Source: Trichopus zeylanicus subsp. travancoricus
Lineage: Eukaryota > Streptophyta > Magnoliopsida > Dioscoreales > Dioscoreaceae
Assembly: GCA_005019695.1 (NCBI GenBank)
Contig: RXID01015047.1
Coordinates: 1 to 64,000 of the forward strand
Reading direction: 5' to 3'
DNA length: 64,000 nucleotides
The notes beneath the pieces are model-generated. The model was not told the DNA's origin. It was given only the letters and a program-made list of their open reading frames with translations, and did not search any database. Both the position numbers and the translations under genes were made by a program. Below, in pieces: positions 45,164 to 57,690 of this stretch; the first letter of the stretch is position 1; every line of letters starts with the position of its first letter.

Positions 45164-46390
45164 CTGGTTGTTTCTCCGTCTCTCTTTCTTTTTTCCTTCG
45201 GCTCTGGCGGCAGGCAATGGATAGAAGAGGAGAGAGAGAAAGATAGAGGGAAAAAGTGAGGTCTTTTGCTTGGTTGTTTGTTGTCTAGTTTTTTTGTTTT
45301 TTATTTTAGTTGAAGAAGGAGAAAAGGGAGAGAGGTAATTTATTTTAGTTGAAGAAGGGGAAAGGAGAGAGAGGCAACGGGGAGGAAGTTATATACGGTT
45401 TAGTTTATGATCAATATCAAATTTAAGTTTAAATTTAAAATTAAAATTAAAGTATAAAAAGATAATTTAGTTAAATTTTTAGTGTTTGGATGTTAATATT
45501 ACTAATAAATAGTTTAAATTTTTTTTGAATTTTATGCCCTTGGATATATTATTTATTAAAATTTAAATAAATAAATATAAGAATAGTATAGTAATTTACT
45601 TTTTAAAGTAATGTAAAAATAGTTTGATTATCTTTTGTTATTTAGATGGTACGCTAGTAAGGACAAGATAATCTTGATCTTGATTGCGAATCAAACGCAC
45701 CCTTGGTGTCTTTCTTATGAGGCTTCCAATTTGAAAAGTTATTGTCATGCGTGCAACGTTCATAGTTCTCGTCATGGCCCAGAAGTTATGCGCAAGCATT
45801 TTATGTGGGCCCTGTTGGCCTACTTCATATAGTTCGAGATTACAAAATATCCTATAGTCTAAAGACTATAGAATTTGATATATAGAACAAATCCCTCAGA
45901 TCAAAAGACTCGAAAATGAGTATTTTTGGACATTTAATTATGTGACACTTTAAAGATATCAATAATTATCTACGTTGATATATACATATATATAGAGAGA
46001 GATTAGCTGATAGAGTTTGGTTCACTATTAATTTTGGTCCAAGAGATATTTCAATTTGTTAGATCATTTTTTCGCCAATTTGCAATAGGAAGAAATTGTG
46101 AAAGAGATTGTTAAAAACTTTTTAGTGACGACCACTCAAACACTTAAGTCAGCAAAGCTCATAATTAGAATATTAGAGAATGAAAATTGACATTAATCTT
46201 TATCTCTTCGAATAATATGCTATTTATAAAACAGAGGCAGTTTAGCGTATTGAGACTTTGGGATTTCAGCACCATGATCTTGTCAGACTGTCATAAGTGG
46301 CAAACACGAATCCTAGATTTTTTGGGATTGATTACTGGAGATAAGTGCATATTAGATCCCGTAATTACTTTATCTGTATCATACATAAGT
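45164..46390. other. Leader of the glutaredoxin-like gene, MITE-like repeat and intergenic sequence
   Basis: 45170-45370 is purine/pyrimidine-rich leader-like sequence. 45390-45510 is an inverted copy of the repeat at 25850. 45610-45715 ends in gattgcgaatcaaacgcacc, the type of end seen in plant MITEs. 45830-46390 has no recognised content. Confidence 0.4.
45390..45510 (-). repeat. Dispersed repeat, copy B (inverted)
   Basis: The reverse complement matches 25850-25955 (aacatccaaac, aaatttaacta, ctttttatacttta). It lies just upstream of the glutaredoxin-like pseudogene. Confidence 0.5.
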
Positions 46391-47032
46391 TGAGGTACCA
46401 AGTCTAGAGGTAGCTCGGTGTAACCCCCTTAGGGACCCATTGAACCATGCCAGTGAACTATGTCAGTTGAAGGCATAGAGTCTCTCACAATTCGGTGTTG
46501 AACTAGCTCCTTACCTTGGGAGTGTTGCTTTATAGTTCGGTCTAGGACTCGACTCTCATTGGTCCTTGGACTCGGCTAACTTGACTCGATATATCATTAG
46601 TGCGCTCCAAGCTTGTATATTTTCAAGGTGATGAGCCATTCCCTTATCATATGCTTACCGATTCCCAAAGCTTCGCCCTTGTCACTAGTGTTGGTGGTTG
46701 TGAATGGATCGTCAACATGTGTCCTTCGAGATTCAGAGACACAATTCAAAAAATGCCCATGATTTGGTAGGGCTTAGACTCAGCCACGTGTCGACCATCG
46801 CACGACCAAGATAGACTATGTGTATTGATCTTAAGTTTGCATTTCATTTTTTTCACCCGCTTGTCCTTAATCTTGAACCCTAGCCTCATCATATTCTTTG
46901 ATCTTCACTGGTTATGTCAATAGCGAGAGACAGCAAGAACTTCAGCAACGATGCTCCTACTCCTCCAGCTATCACTGCATCAGCTCACCCCGTGCAAGAA
47001 TGTCTTAGTGACGACTCCCACCCCCTCCGTTG

Positions 47033-47493
47033 TGTAGTGCAAAATATCAATATTCACCACAATTCATGATGTAGAAGAAGAACATAAAAAAGGAGAAAAG
47101 ATAGCACACAATAGATTTATGTGGCAAAGACGATTCAAAGGATATTTTATTAATGAGAAGAGGAAGAGAATATTACAATGATAGAGACGAAACTCCAATA
47201 TCACCAACTCTCACAAAAGACTAAGTAGCCTAACCATCACAAGATGTTTTGAGAGTATTGATTTATGTCTCTCTCTTTCATTCTATTTTGAAACCCTTAC
47301 ATTAATAGAGTATTTATAGATGTGGTCTAACTGTGTTTGAATCAAAGTAGAAGACTGATTCAAATAAGACTTCTACTAATTTAAGTCTTCTAGTAGAAGA
47401 TAAATTCATATAAGGATTAGACCCACTAAATTATTTTCTAATATAATTAAGACATTCCGAAAAATACGGATTTGAGACATAATTAAGCCAACA
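47033..47493 (-). repeat. Copia copy II 3' LTR
   Basis: 461 bp. Begins tgtagtgcaaaatatc in plus orientation and ends gccaaca. Matches 49896-50356. Confidence 0.88.
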
Positions 47494-47629
47494 ATCTCCA
47501 CCTTGGGTCGAATCCTCTTATTTTTTGAATTTGAATATTCAATAGATGTCTTTGCCATTATCTTATGGGGAAGGATCACCATTGTCAGTAACTAAAACAA
47601 AAGCTATCATGTCTTCAAAATCATACCTT

Positions 47630-49970
47630 TTAGGTGGCTTCATGTTTTTTTTGAGATTTTTGAAGTGGTGTCTTATCAGAAATTTGATTATTAGAATTTT
47701 CTTGAGAGTTGGGCATACCTTGAATATCTTCTTCTGAAGGAACTATATGCTTCACCTCCACTTGCATTATATCACTGGGACCTTTCTTGAAAGATTTTAG
47801 CATAACACTTTCATCAAATATTATGTCTCTCTCAATAATTACATTTGAAATAGTAGGATCCCACAAACAATAGCCCTTGAAACCTTTGGCATAACACAAG
47901 AAAATACACTTTTTGGAATGTGCATCTAACTTATCATTGACAACATGTACATAAGCAGGACAACCAAAAGTCTTTAAGGAAGAATAATTTACAGGTAGAC
48001 CAGTCCATACCTCTTTAGGAGTCTTGTAATTAATGGCTATTTGAGGAGAGCGATTCACAATGAAACATGCTATATTGACTGTTTCTGCCCAAAAATCTTT
48101 ATCAAGATTAGTTGTATTGAGTATACTACGTGCTTTCTCCAACAAGGTTCTGTTCATCCTTTCAGCCACACCATTTTATTAAGATTTTCTTGGGATGGTA
48201 AAGTGGTGTTTGATACCTTCATCTTCATAGAATTTGAGAAATTCTGTTGATTTGTACTCTCTGCTATTATCACTTCTGAGGTATTTGATTTTTTTACTAG
48301 TCCTTTTTTTCAACTGAAGTTTTCTACCGTTTGAAAACAGAAAATATTTTGGCTTTGTGATGTAAAAAATAAATCTACACTTTTCTAAAAAAATTATAAA
48401 TAAAACTGACAAAATAACGAGTACCAGTTTTTGATGGAATAGGAGAGCACCGAACATCAAAATGAATATAATCAATTAAGCCTTTAGTGCAATGAGTACT
48501 GGTGTTAAACTTTACCTTGGACTATTTACTATAGAGACAATGCTCACAGAAATTCAATTTGCATGAGTTGAGACCTTTCAGTAATTTTTTTTTGTTGAGC
48601 TCACTTAAATCTTACTTACTCATATGACCGAGATGTATATAATATAAGTGGGTCATATCAGAAGAAGAAGCTTGAGAAATTGTTGCACCACCTTTAATGA
48701 TTTTGCCTACTAACTCATACAGATTTCCATGCTTTAGGCCCTTCATCACTATTAATGAGCCTTTAACAACCTTAAGAACTCCACCTTCACCAGAATACTT
48801 ACAACCAGCAGAATTCAAAGCACCCAAAGAGATCAAATTATTTTTCAAATCAGGAACATATCTAATATCAGTAAGAGTTCTAATAATATTATCAAACATT
48901 TTAATTTTGATTATTCCAATTTCAACATTTTTGCATGGATTGTTATTACCTATCAAAACTAGACCACCATCATAGGACTTGTAGTTTTCAAACCAATCTT
49001 TATTAGGACACATGTGATAAGAACAACCATAATCAAGAATCTAAGTATCATGGTAACGATCAAGATTAGAACTAATAGAGAGAATATTACCAAAATCATC
49101 ATCAGAACTCCCTTCAACAACTGACATGTCCTTTGGCTTGGTCTCTAGATTAAGATTTTTTTTTCTTTGCTTTGAGCTTCTAATATTCTTTAATTACATG
49201 TCCCATCTCTTACAAGACCTGTAATTTATTTCTTTGGATTTGGATCTAGAACGACCTGTCTTTGATCTTTCTTTGGTACTACCTCTGACAATTAATGCGT
49301 TTGAGTGTGACACGTCCCCTTCAATCTTTTTTAAATATTCATTAGATAGAAAGATAGTAGAAATATCATCAAATTTCAAATCCTTCCCATACATGAGAGT
49401 AGTCTTTAGATTCTCAAGAGAAGGAGGTAAAAATGATAATAAAATAATTGCCTTGTCTTCATCTTCAATTTTAACATCAATGCTTAACAATTGAGAGACT
49501 AATTTATTAAAAGTATTAAGATGATCAACTATATTTGTACCTTCTCTCATTCAAAAATTGAAGAGCTTTTACTTTAAGTAAACTCGATTTGAGATAGACT
49601 TACTCATATATTATTTCTCCAGTTTTTTTCATAACTCTGAAGGTGTTGTGTCATCAAAAAATGGATAGAGTACTTCATTGGTGAGATTGACGATGATTGT
49701 GCTATGTGCACTAGTCTTTTTGTTTTTCCAGTCGGTGACATCTTCAGGCTTGACATTTTCCTATGTGTTTCTCAACCATTGTTGACTAAGAATTGCACGA
49801 ACTTTTTCTTGCCAAATAGGAAATCCTTGCTTTCGATTGAATTTCTTTATATCAAATTTCATAGTAGACATGTTAAACCAAACTCTAATACAACTTGTAG
49901 CACAAAATATCGATGTCCACCACAATTCACGATGTAGAAGAAGAACAGAAAAAGAAAAAAAAAAGAGCAC
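47630..49970 (-). pseudogene. Copia copy II gag-protease-integrase remnant
   Basis: Broken minus-strand frames parallel copy I: gag start MSTMKFDIKKFNRKQGFPIW (near 49870), gag core (49550-49194, LLSIDVKIEDEDKAIILLSF), zinc-knuckle region degraded, protease-adjacent region (49013-48612, MCPNKDWFENYKSYDGG), integrase core pieces (48475-48179, KYLRSDNSREYKS) and the integrase C-terminal part (48169-47630, MAERMNRTLLEKARSIL to MPNSQENSNNQISDKTPLQ). Reverse transcriptase and RNase H are deleted. Confidence 0.88.
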
Positions 49971-50356
49971 ATAAGAGATTTATGTGGTGAAGACGATTCA
50001 GAGGATATTGTATTAATGAGAAGAGGAAGAGAATATTACAACGATGGAGATGAAACTCTAATATTACCAATTCTCACAAAAGACTAAGTAGCCTAACCGT
50101 CATAAGACGTCTCGAGAGTATTGATCTATGTCTCTCTCTTTTACTCTATTTTGAAAGCTTTCCATTAATAGAGTATTTATAAATGTGGCCTAACTATGTT
50201 TGAGTCAAAGTAGAAGACTAACTCAAATAAGACTTCTACTAATTTAAGTATTTTAGTAGAAGATAAATTCAGATAAGGATTAGATCCACTAAATTACTTT
50301 CTAAAATAATTAAGACTTTCCGAAAAATTTAGATTCGAGACACAATTAAGCCAACA
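49896..50356 (-). repeat. Copia copy II 5' LTR
   Basis: 461 bp, matching 47033-47493. The primer-binding region next to it (aactctaatacaac in plus orientation) is a mutated form of the copy I site. Confidence 0.88.
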
Positions 50357-52599
50357 CTGTTGCACTTGCATCACAAAGAGCACCTGCCCTGGCCCAGGGA
50401 AGTGCTCAAGGGGAGCCCGCACTAGTTGTTGGCTCATCTTCAAACGACCCTCGACCTTCCCAAGCTCGCAGTTTGGGTAAGTACTCTAACCCCTACTTTT
50501 CTTTGATTTCAATTTGTCACTGAATATTGTTATAATAGAACTTAGGCCTCAAACTTTATAGTTAAGCACTGCCTCGGATCATAAACCAAATTATTGGAAC
50601 TCAGACCCCATAACCTTGAATCACTAGAATTGTAGCCCTTAATGGATTCGAGCTATTTTAGTTTGGTAGATGACCTATTCCCTCAGCCCATAGGTATGCC
50701 CAAAGTCTTAGTGATTCACTTTGATAGTAGCTCGACTTTTTCTTTTTAACTTTGATAGATAGTACCAGTTCCCCTTCCATTTGAGTTTGACTACCTAAAT
50801 AAACCTTTAGGGAGAAGAAGGTAGAACATTTGGTCCAAATCTTTGGCTTCCCAAATGGAGTTAAGGTTGACCTATGGGGTTTGAAGAAAGATAGTTTCGA
50901 CGTTAAGGATAAGATTGGTCACGTCTTCACTACATATTAGAAAATGTTCGAGAGTAGACTTGGATACATGGTGGATGATTTTACTTCAGGAGTCCTAGCC
51001 AAATTTGACCTTGCTCCAAACCAGTTAGTTCCTAATGTAATGAGGTTCATCATCACTTTCTGAGCCCTAGCAACTTCAAAAGGTGTAACCTCAATAGTAG
51101 AGATGTTTTACGATGCCTTCCAAGGTGGTTGTAGCTCGAGTTCGGATGGGAGGTGGTGACTCACACACCAAGGACATTGACAATCGAGTTCAATCATCAG
51201 AAGCACTCGACTTGTCATCTAAGGTTCAACAATGTCTGGTCGCTTGGACAATCGAGGAATGAAAGACCATATCCGCTCTGAGATGGTCTACAAGAGAAAG
51301 CTTGATGCCCTTAGCCTCTTAGTTGCCAGAGACTTGGGTATGTTCTAAATCATTTGTTGATTATGACACCTTGAACTATTTTAGTAGAAATGCTCTAACT
51401 TTTACCTCAACATCATATGTAGGTCTTAGTAGGATTGCCTTTATGAACCAAGCCCTTTGGCAATGGGCCAGTGCACCTAGAGTTGCTCCTCCTTAGCCAC
51501 AACAGAAGCCCAAGAAGAAGGAGGAGGGAGCCGAGGAACCTTCTAAGCTAGCCATCCCAATGAAGAAGGAGAAAAAGAGAAAAGGAAGGCCTTCAATTGG
51601 TGAAGGTAGAAACTCGGTCCCACTGCAGAGTGAGAAGAAAAAGAAGAAGGAGAAGAAGCGAAGCCCTTCTCTTGCAGCTTAAGTTGAGGCCATCGAGGTG
51701 ATAGAGGGGAATCTTCCTGACCTTGAGCCACCCAAGGAAGTGGTGGACCTCTTGCCCTCGGTCTTGCCTCGCCCTAGGTTGTGACAGACTATGCCAAGCC
51801 CCCTGAAGCACTATGGCAAAGTGATCATCGTCGATGAAGACATTCCAAAAGGAGCTTTTGATCCAAACTAATGGCATAAATGCTTTATGCGATGTAAATA
51901 ATGTACTTCATTCATTTCTTTTGCACTTGTGTTTATATAAATATTTTCTAACTTCTTGCTCAGTTTGTAGATAGTAGACTACTTTCACGACTTTGAGGCT
52001 AGCATCAAGGCTCTCCAATTTGAGCTAAAGATGCTTCAGCTGGCATTGGCCGAGGCTCACTTGTCCACCAATGCTGAATGTAAGGCCAAGAAGAAGGTAG
52101 TGGAGGAAAAAGACTCAGCTAGGGAGAAGTGGAAAATAGTAGAAAAGGAGTGAGATGAAGCTCATTACGAGAAAGAGTAGCTTTAGAAACTTCAAGCTAT
52201 TGAAATTCTTAAAGTCCAGGAGGATGCCATCATGACCTTCAAAGCTAGCAAGGAATTTGAGCTCCTCCATGAAGACACCAAGGCATTGGCGATTCGTGAG
52301 TTCAAGGAGAGTGAGGAGTACCTAATAGAGGTCAGCCACCGTAATGTTGAAGCCTTTGAAGATGAGTATCTGACTTGTTGAGATACGGTGATCCATATCT
52401 CAATGAGGCTAGACTTAAATCCCCACGCCTCGTGCGTGGAGCTCTAAGAGGTGGACCAAGTAGATTGGGTTCGACAAAGTATGGGAAAGTCATTAACGCT
52501 GACCCACTCCTAGGTGAGAATGCCAAGGCTCCCGCCAACTCCAGCTCTAGTTACATCATAAGCTCCTTTGAAGATGAGGTAGGTTTAGTGGAAGCTTAA

Positions 52600-53700
52600 A
52601 GTCCATTGAAGGGAAACTAGGATAGGATAGTTTATACTCTTTTTGGTAATTTGATCTTTGGGTCGATGTAATGACTCTTTTGTGATAAATGATTTTTTTT
52701 CCTTTCACTTGCTTTTTTTACACAAGTGTTAACTCAGTGATACATCCTATTAGTGTTTTAACAAACCAAATACTTGGCTTACTGAGGTGGATTTCTTGGT
52801 TCTTATGGGTAGGAAACTTGGTGTGACTTTTGAATTTAACACCCATTTTGGCCTAACTATCAGGCCACTATGGAGAGTTTCCCATGAAAAATTCCAAGTC
52901 TTACCCCAGCAAAAACAACATGCCTAGTATATACCAAGACTCTAAAATAAAAGCCATATTTGTCATGGCAACTCTTTTTAAATTATGTGACAGACTTGGA
53001 TATGAGGTTTGGCTAACTCGGTGGGGTACTTCAGCCTTGAGTTAGAGTTTTTGGCCTGTCACTGAATTGAAGAACTTGTACTTAGTTTGAAACTAAGATC
53101 TCACACCCGAGGTGGAACAAAGGTCTTATTCTTGGTATGGAACTAAGGTCTTATGCTAGGTGTAGAATTGAGGTCTTACGCTTGGTATGCAGCTAAGGTC
53201 TTACACTTGGCATGACAGTGAGGTTTTATGCATGGTATAAAACTAAGGTCTTATGCTTGGTGTAGAACCAAGGTCTTATGCTTGGCATGGAGTTGAGGTT
53301 TTATACCCAGTGTGGCACCGATGTCTTATACATGGCATGGAGCTGAGGTCTCATAACTAGTGTAGAACTAAGGTTTTATGCCTAACATGGAGCTGAGGTC
53401 TTATGCTTGGCATAATGCTAAGGTCTTATGCTTGTCTTCCAAACTGGCATTTGGCTTTATAAATGACAAACTTTAAAGTAGATAAAAAAGCCAGAGTTTA
53501 TTTTAGAGATAGAACCTTCTAAGGTTGTCGACATATCATGTTCTTGGAAGCATCTTACCATTCGGGTGCTCGGATTTGAATGCTCCTAATCCTACAATCC
53601 GAAAAACCTTGAATGAACCTACTCAATTTGGAGACAACTTTCCTAAAACTCGATCAACGAGTTTAGCTTGATGAAACACCCAGTTGTTTGGTTGTAGTGC
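52600..53700. repeat. Spacer of the Tat element with short degenerate repeats
   Basis: Between the antisense ORF and the integrase end. At about 53080-53430 a unit like aaggtcttatgcttggcatg recurs about a dozen times with a spacing near 25-30 bases and drift. The hypervariable region next to the 3' end of Tat/Ogre elements is known to carry such tandem repeats. Confidence 0.65.
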
Positions 53701-53735
53701 TCAGCTATAAACTTGAGCATTGTAATATTGAGGCA

Positions 53736-56700
53736 CTAATAATTAGTACTTAGTGATTCTCGTGCAATCCTTCTCCTGAACCTCCAAAACAAGGTCTTTC
53801 TTGGCTCGAATATTTGTCTTATTTGCCTTAAGATTGTGAGCCTTGACTTAGGGTGAAGTGAAGTGATCTCGATGGGATGATTGCCTTGACCCCATAAGTG
53901 AAAGGGTGACTCACCAGTTATCATCTGGGGTGTGATTTGGTAGGACTACAAGACATATGACAATTCTTTAACCCAAACTCCTTTTGCCCTCTCAAGACAC
54001 TTCTCTATTTCTAAAAGCAGGGTTTGGTTTGTTACCCCAACTAAGCTATTACATTGGAGGTATGCCACCGAGGTAAATCTCTACATATGTGAAGTCTACT
54101 GTAGCACCTCTTAAACCTTGAGCCATCAAACTACTTCCCATTATCTACGACTAGCACTTTTTGTAGTTCAATTTGGTAGATGATGCTTTGCTAGAAAAAC
54201 TCCTAGATCTTCTTCTCGGTAATCATGGTAAGAGGTTCAATTTTCACCCACTTGGTGAAGTAGTCGTAACAACTACCAAAAATTTATTCTACCCCAAGGC
54301 TAATGGAAATGGGCCTAAGATATCCATTCCCAATAGGATCCCTGGGGAGCTATCCTTCTTGGAGGTATATTATTATGTGGTCCATCTAATAGGGTTGTTT
54401 GTTTATAGTATTTACCTTTGTAGTCTAGGCATACCTCGGTGGTTAAAAGATTCTTCATGAAGATATACCTCATTTTTGAATTTGAAGAAACCAATCCCAA
54501 CTATGCCAGGGCAGCCACTTTTGTGTTGTTGTTTTGGGGTACTCAATAAATTTTCACTCAATCTATTTTTTCTATGAGTTTTTGCACTTCAATAAGGTAT
54601 TGGATCATGGTTACGTCTTTCGTCTCATAGTCCTCCATTAACATGCAAGCATACAAGCTGAGAATCACTAAATACCTTCAGTTTTTGGCTCTTGTTGCTA
54701 GTTCCATGCACAATCTAAGGAAAAAAAGCTTCATATGCTATAGCATTATTTAATGCGTTGGACTCCAGTCAACCATGCAATCTGACTCAGAAGATAAGCT
54801 GGCTACTTGAACTTTCCATGGTTCATATTCCGGTCTAGTAGCATATGAGGTAGTCTCCATTAATAAGTCCACTAAGGTCTAGACTTTGATAGCCCTCTGA
54901 GACTCAAAAGTTATATCAAATTAATTTAACTTGATGGACTATTTAAGTAGTCTCCTTGAGGTTTTCAGTTTTTGTAGTATTTGCTAAAGAGGGAGATTAG
55001 TGAGGATCATGACAAGATGTATTTGGAATATGGATGGAGTTTTGGAGTTGCTAGCATCATCACATAGGTTAGCTTCTCTAATAGGGAATACCGAATCTCT
55101 GCACTGGTAAACATATAACTGACATAGTATATGATGTGCTATTTTCATCTTGGTCACTTAGCAACACCAAGCTAACTCCTTGATTTGAAGCTGCTATATA
55201 AATGAAGAGTACCTCATTTGATTTGGGTCTCACCAATAGGGGAGGTTGGGCTAAGTACTTTTTAAGATTTTCAAAGGCTCAAGTGGACTTCTCCATCCAC
55301 TCAAATCCAAGGCTTTGCCTGAGTGCCTTAAAGAAAGGCAAGTATTTCTCGGCCTACCTTAATAGAAAGTGATTCAGAATAGTCAGCTGACCTATGAGCC
55401 TTTGCATCTACTTCGTAGAATTTCGAGGTTTCATTTGCAAGACTACTTTAATCTTCTAGGGATTTGCTTCTATCCCTAATTATGAGATGATGTAACTAAG
55501 GGACTTTTCCGAGCCTACACCAAAAACATATTTCTCCGAATTTAACTTCATCTTGAACTTTCAAAATGTATTGAATATTTTTCCTAGATTTCCCAAATGT
55601 CCATCAGCATAGAAGCTTTTCACCAACATATCATCAACATATGCCTTCACATTCCTTGCAAATTGAGGTTCAAAAACTTTTTTTATCATTTTTTGGTATA
55701 TCGCCCCTATATTTTTTAGTCCAAAGGGCATCGTGATATAGTAAAAGATACTTTAATCAATAATAAAGGTAGTCTTTGCCTCATTTTTGGGATGTACCCA
55801 AATTTGATGGTAGCCTGAGAATGCATTTAGGAAGCTCAAGAGTTGGTTTCTCGAGGTAGAATTAAAAATTTACTCTATTTTTAATAGTGGTAGTTATTTT
55901 TTAGATAAACTTTATTTAAGTCGATAAAGTTGATGTATATTTTTTATATGTCATTGGACTTCTTCACCATCACTATACTGGCCAACCACTCGAGGTAGTA
56001 GACGTCTTTGATAAATCATGCATTGATAAGCCTACTTACCTTCTTCGTGATGATCTTCTGACACTCAGGGGTGAAATACCTCTTCTTCTTTTTTGATCGA
56101 CTTATAGTCCCTGTCACTGCAAACTCATGCTACATAGTTGAGGGGTCTATGTTTGGTAGATTTTTAGGAGATCATGCAAAGACATCTTGACTCCTTTATA
56201 AAAACTCCCCAAGTTCGATGTGAAAAGGCTCTATGAGATTCACCTCAAGCTTCAATGATCTCCACAAAGTTTCATCAACAACCAAGTTGATGAGCTATTC
56301 CATAGGTTTGGTATGTAGATTTTTTGGTTCAATAGCAAACTTATTGATTTCTGCAATCACCGGACCCTTGCCCTTCTAGTTTGGGTTATTCTGCCAATAA
56401 GATACCTCTCACTTCTTGGCGAGACTTTGATTTTCTCATGTTTCACCTATGCCAGGTTTAATTGAAAATCTCATTGCCAAGTGAAAAGTCGTGATTACTT
56501 CTTGGAGTTAGTTAAGTGTTGAACGACTTATGATTACATTATAGGTAGACAAGTTCTGAACTACTACAAACTTAGAATTGATTGTGGTATTCTTGGGGTT
56601 CTCTTCAACTATGAGGAGTAAATCGATCATACCGAGCAAGGTAACTGAGTCTACCGTGATTCTAGTGAGCATCCCGACATATGGCTCTAGTTTTTGTCGG

Positions 56701-57215
56701 TCTTCATTTGATCATAAACTTAAGTGAACACGATGTTTGTTAAATTTCTTGTATCTATCATGATAAGTTGTGTGATGTAGCTATCCAAAATCACCAAGAT
56801 CACCAATGTATCATTGTGGGGTATTGAAATTCTCTCTAAGTCTTTTACTAAAAAGACTATCTCTATATTTGGGCTCACGATGCTGTCTCTTTGCCTCCTT
56901 TAGTTTGTGATGTCCCCCCAATGATGGTTCGATATTTGCCAGTTGATATTGAGGCTTCACTTTGAGTGATTGGACTTGTTAGGATCATATTGAGTGATCC
57001 TTAACTAGTGGGTTGTGCAACTCAGGGGTAGGATTTCTTTGGGGAGACCCCTGCTGATGAGTTTTGTGAGCACGAGCTTCTTCTATTCACCATGGTGGAT
57101 AAATTATCCAAGGCGGTTCTCTTTGATGAGTCTTTCAATTTTATCCTTAAGGTATCTTCATTCTTTTGTGCCATGGCTGTGAAGCTGAAATTGACAATCG
57201 GGATGGTTAAAGACC
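53736..57215 (-). pseudogene. Tat-lineage gag end and pol (protease, RT, RNase H, integrase), decayed
   Basis: Minus strand, from high to low coordinates: gag tail (LKDKIERLIKENRLG, near 57120-57170); protease region with its C-terminal hallmark (NSKFVVVQNLSTYNVIISRS, near 56500-56600); RT entry (KDVYYLEWLASIVMVKKSND, near 55960-56030); RNase H (MFTSAEIRYSLLEKL, near 55060-55120); integrase (MITEKKIWEFF near 54180-54220; CNSLVGVTNQTLLLEIEKCL near 53990-54050; MITGESPFHLWGQG at 53924). Stops and shifts are frequent in every domain, and the RT catalytic box (M-MLI-DMLVK region near 55620-55660) is only partly readable. It is non-functional. Confidence 0.8.
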
Positions 57216-57690
57216 TCGAAGAGTAATATTAAAATAATAAATAAAAATTAAAGTGGTTTGAGTGCACAATTAGGAATTGTAAAAATGTAACTTCCAATAG
57301 ATGTAGGCCTTTATTATTAATTATCTTGATAGTTATTAGAAACTTCCTAATGTAAGAAACCTAACTAATAAAATAGATACATAAATAAAAAAAGCATGAG
57401 TTGATTATTTAAGAGAAAAGGTTACATAGATTAAGCAAGGGAATACCCTCACTTTATAAATTAAACAATTTAAATTCATGATTATAAATGATATGAAATA
57501 AGAAAAGGGATGAAAAGGGTTTGATGCTCGCCACTGCCTTGCTCCCATGCACTTGATCGAGTGGATTTTGATTCGAATGGGTGCTTGGTTTGATCCATAG
57601 TGAATGTAGATAACTTCATTTAATTTCGGGGTGCGGCTAACTATTTTAATTTGTGTCAATTGATCTTATTAACATCTGAAGTATCACTAA
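57216..57690. other. AT-rich sequence, no gene seen
   Basis: Lies between the broken gag end of the Tat element and the degenerate repeat chain. An 84-codon frame on the minus strand (57405-57659) has no motif. Confidence 0.4.

Larger units (their letters stand above)
47027..50362 (-). mobile_element. Ty1-copia copy II, internally deleted, same family as copy I
   Basis: The LTRs are 47033-47493 and 49896-50356 (461 bp each), related to those of copy I but about 70 bp longer. Flanks ccgttg (47027-47032) and ctgttg (50357-50362) match at five of six bases. The interior (minus strand) has gag, protease region and integrase, then jumps from the linker after integrase (VTDNGDPS) to the purine-tract side, so reverse transcriptase and RNase H are missing. 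The deletion joint shares aggatca with both edges as they appear in copy I. It carries more stops than copy I, so it is probably older. Confidence 0.9.
46917..52599 (+). pseudogene. Antisense ORF of the Tat element (plant transposase_28/'gypsy-type transposon' family), split by copia
   Basis: ATG at 46917 opens MSIARDSKNFSNDAPTPP, broken at 47032 by the copia insertion and resumed at 50357. A donor-like gtaagt follows at about 50479. Next comes the conserved core (DDFTSGVLAKFDLAPNQLVP, NVMRFIITF; about 50970-51065), then a Lys/Glu-rich basic region (51480-51680), then a coiled-coil-like stretch (51990-52370, e.g. FEASIKALQFELKMLQLALA), and a C-terminal part ending SSFEDEVGLVEA at 52599. This order (core, basic region, coiled coil) fits the extra protein of Tat elements, whose role is not known. 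Several stops show it is dead. Confidence 0.68.
46391..57215 (-). mobile_element. Tat-lineage Ty3-gypsy element with antisense extra ORF, interrupted by copia copy II
   Basis: On the minus strand from 57215 down to about 53700 lie the gag end, protease, reverse transcriptase, RNase H and integrase in gypsy order. Past the integrase, the plus strand carries an extra gene (about 46917-52599) in antisense, the arrangement described for Tat-lineage elements (antisense ORF between pol and the 3' LTR). The copia element at 47033-50356 interrupts the extra gene. 46391-46900 may be 3' LTR/UTR of the Tat element, but no matching 5' LTR is found right of 57215, where the element ends abruptly in AT-rich sequence. 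Confidence 0.78.
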
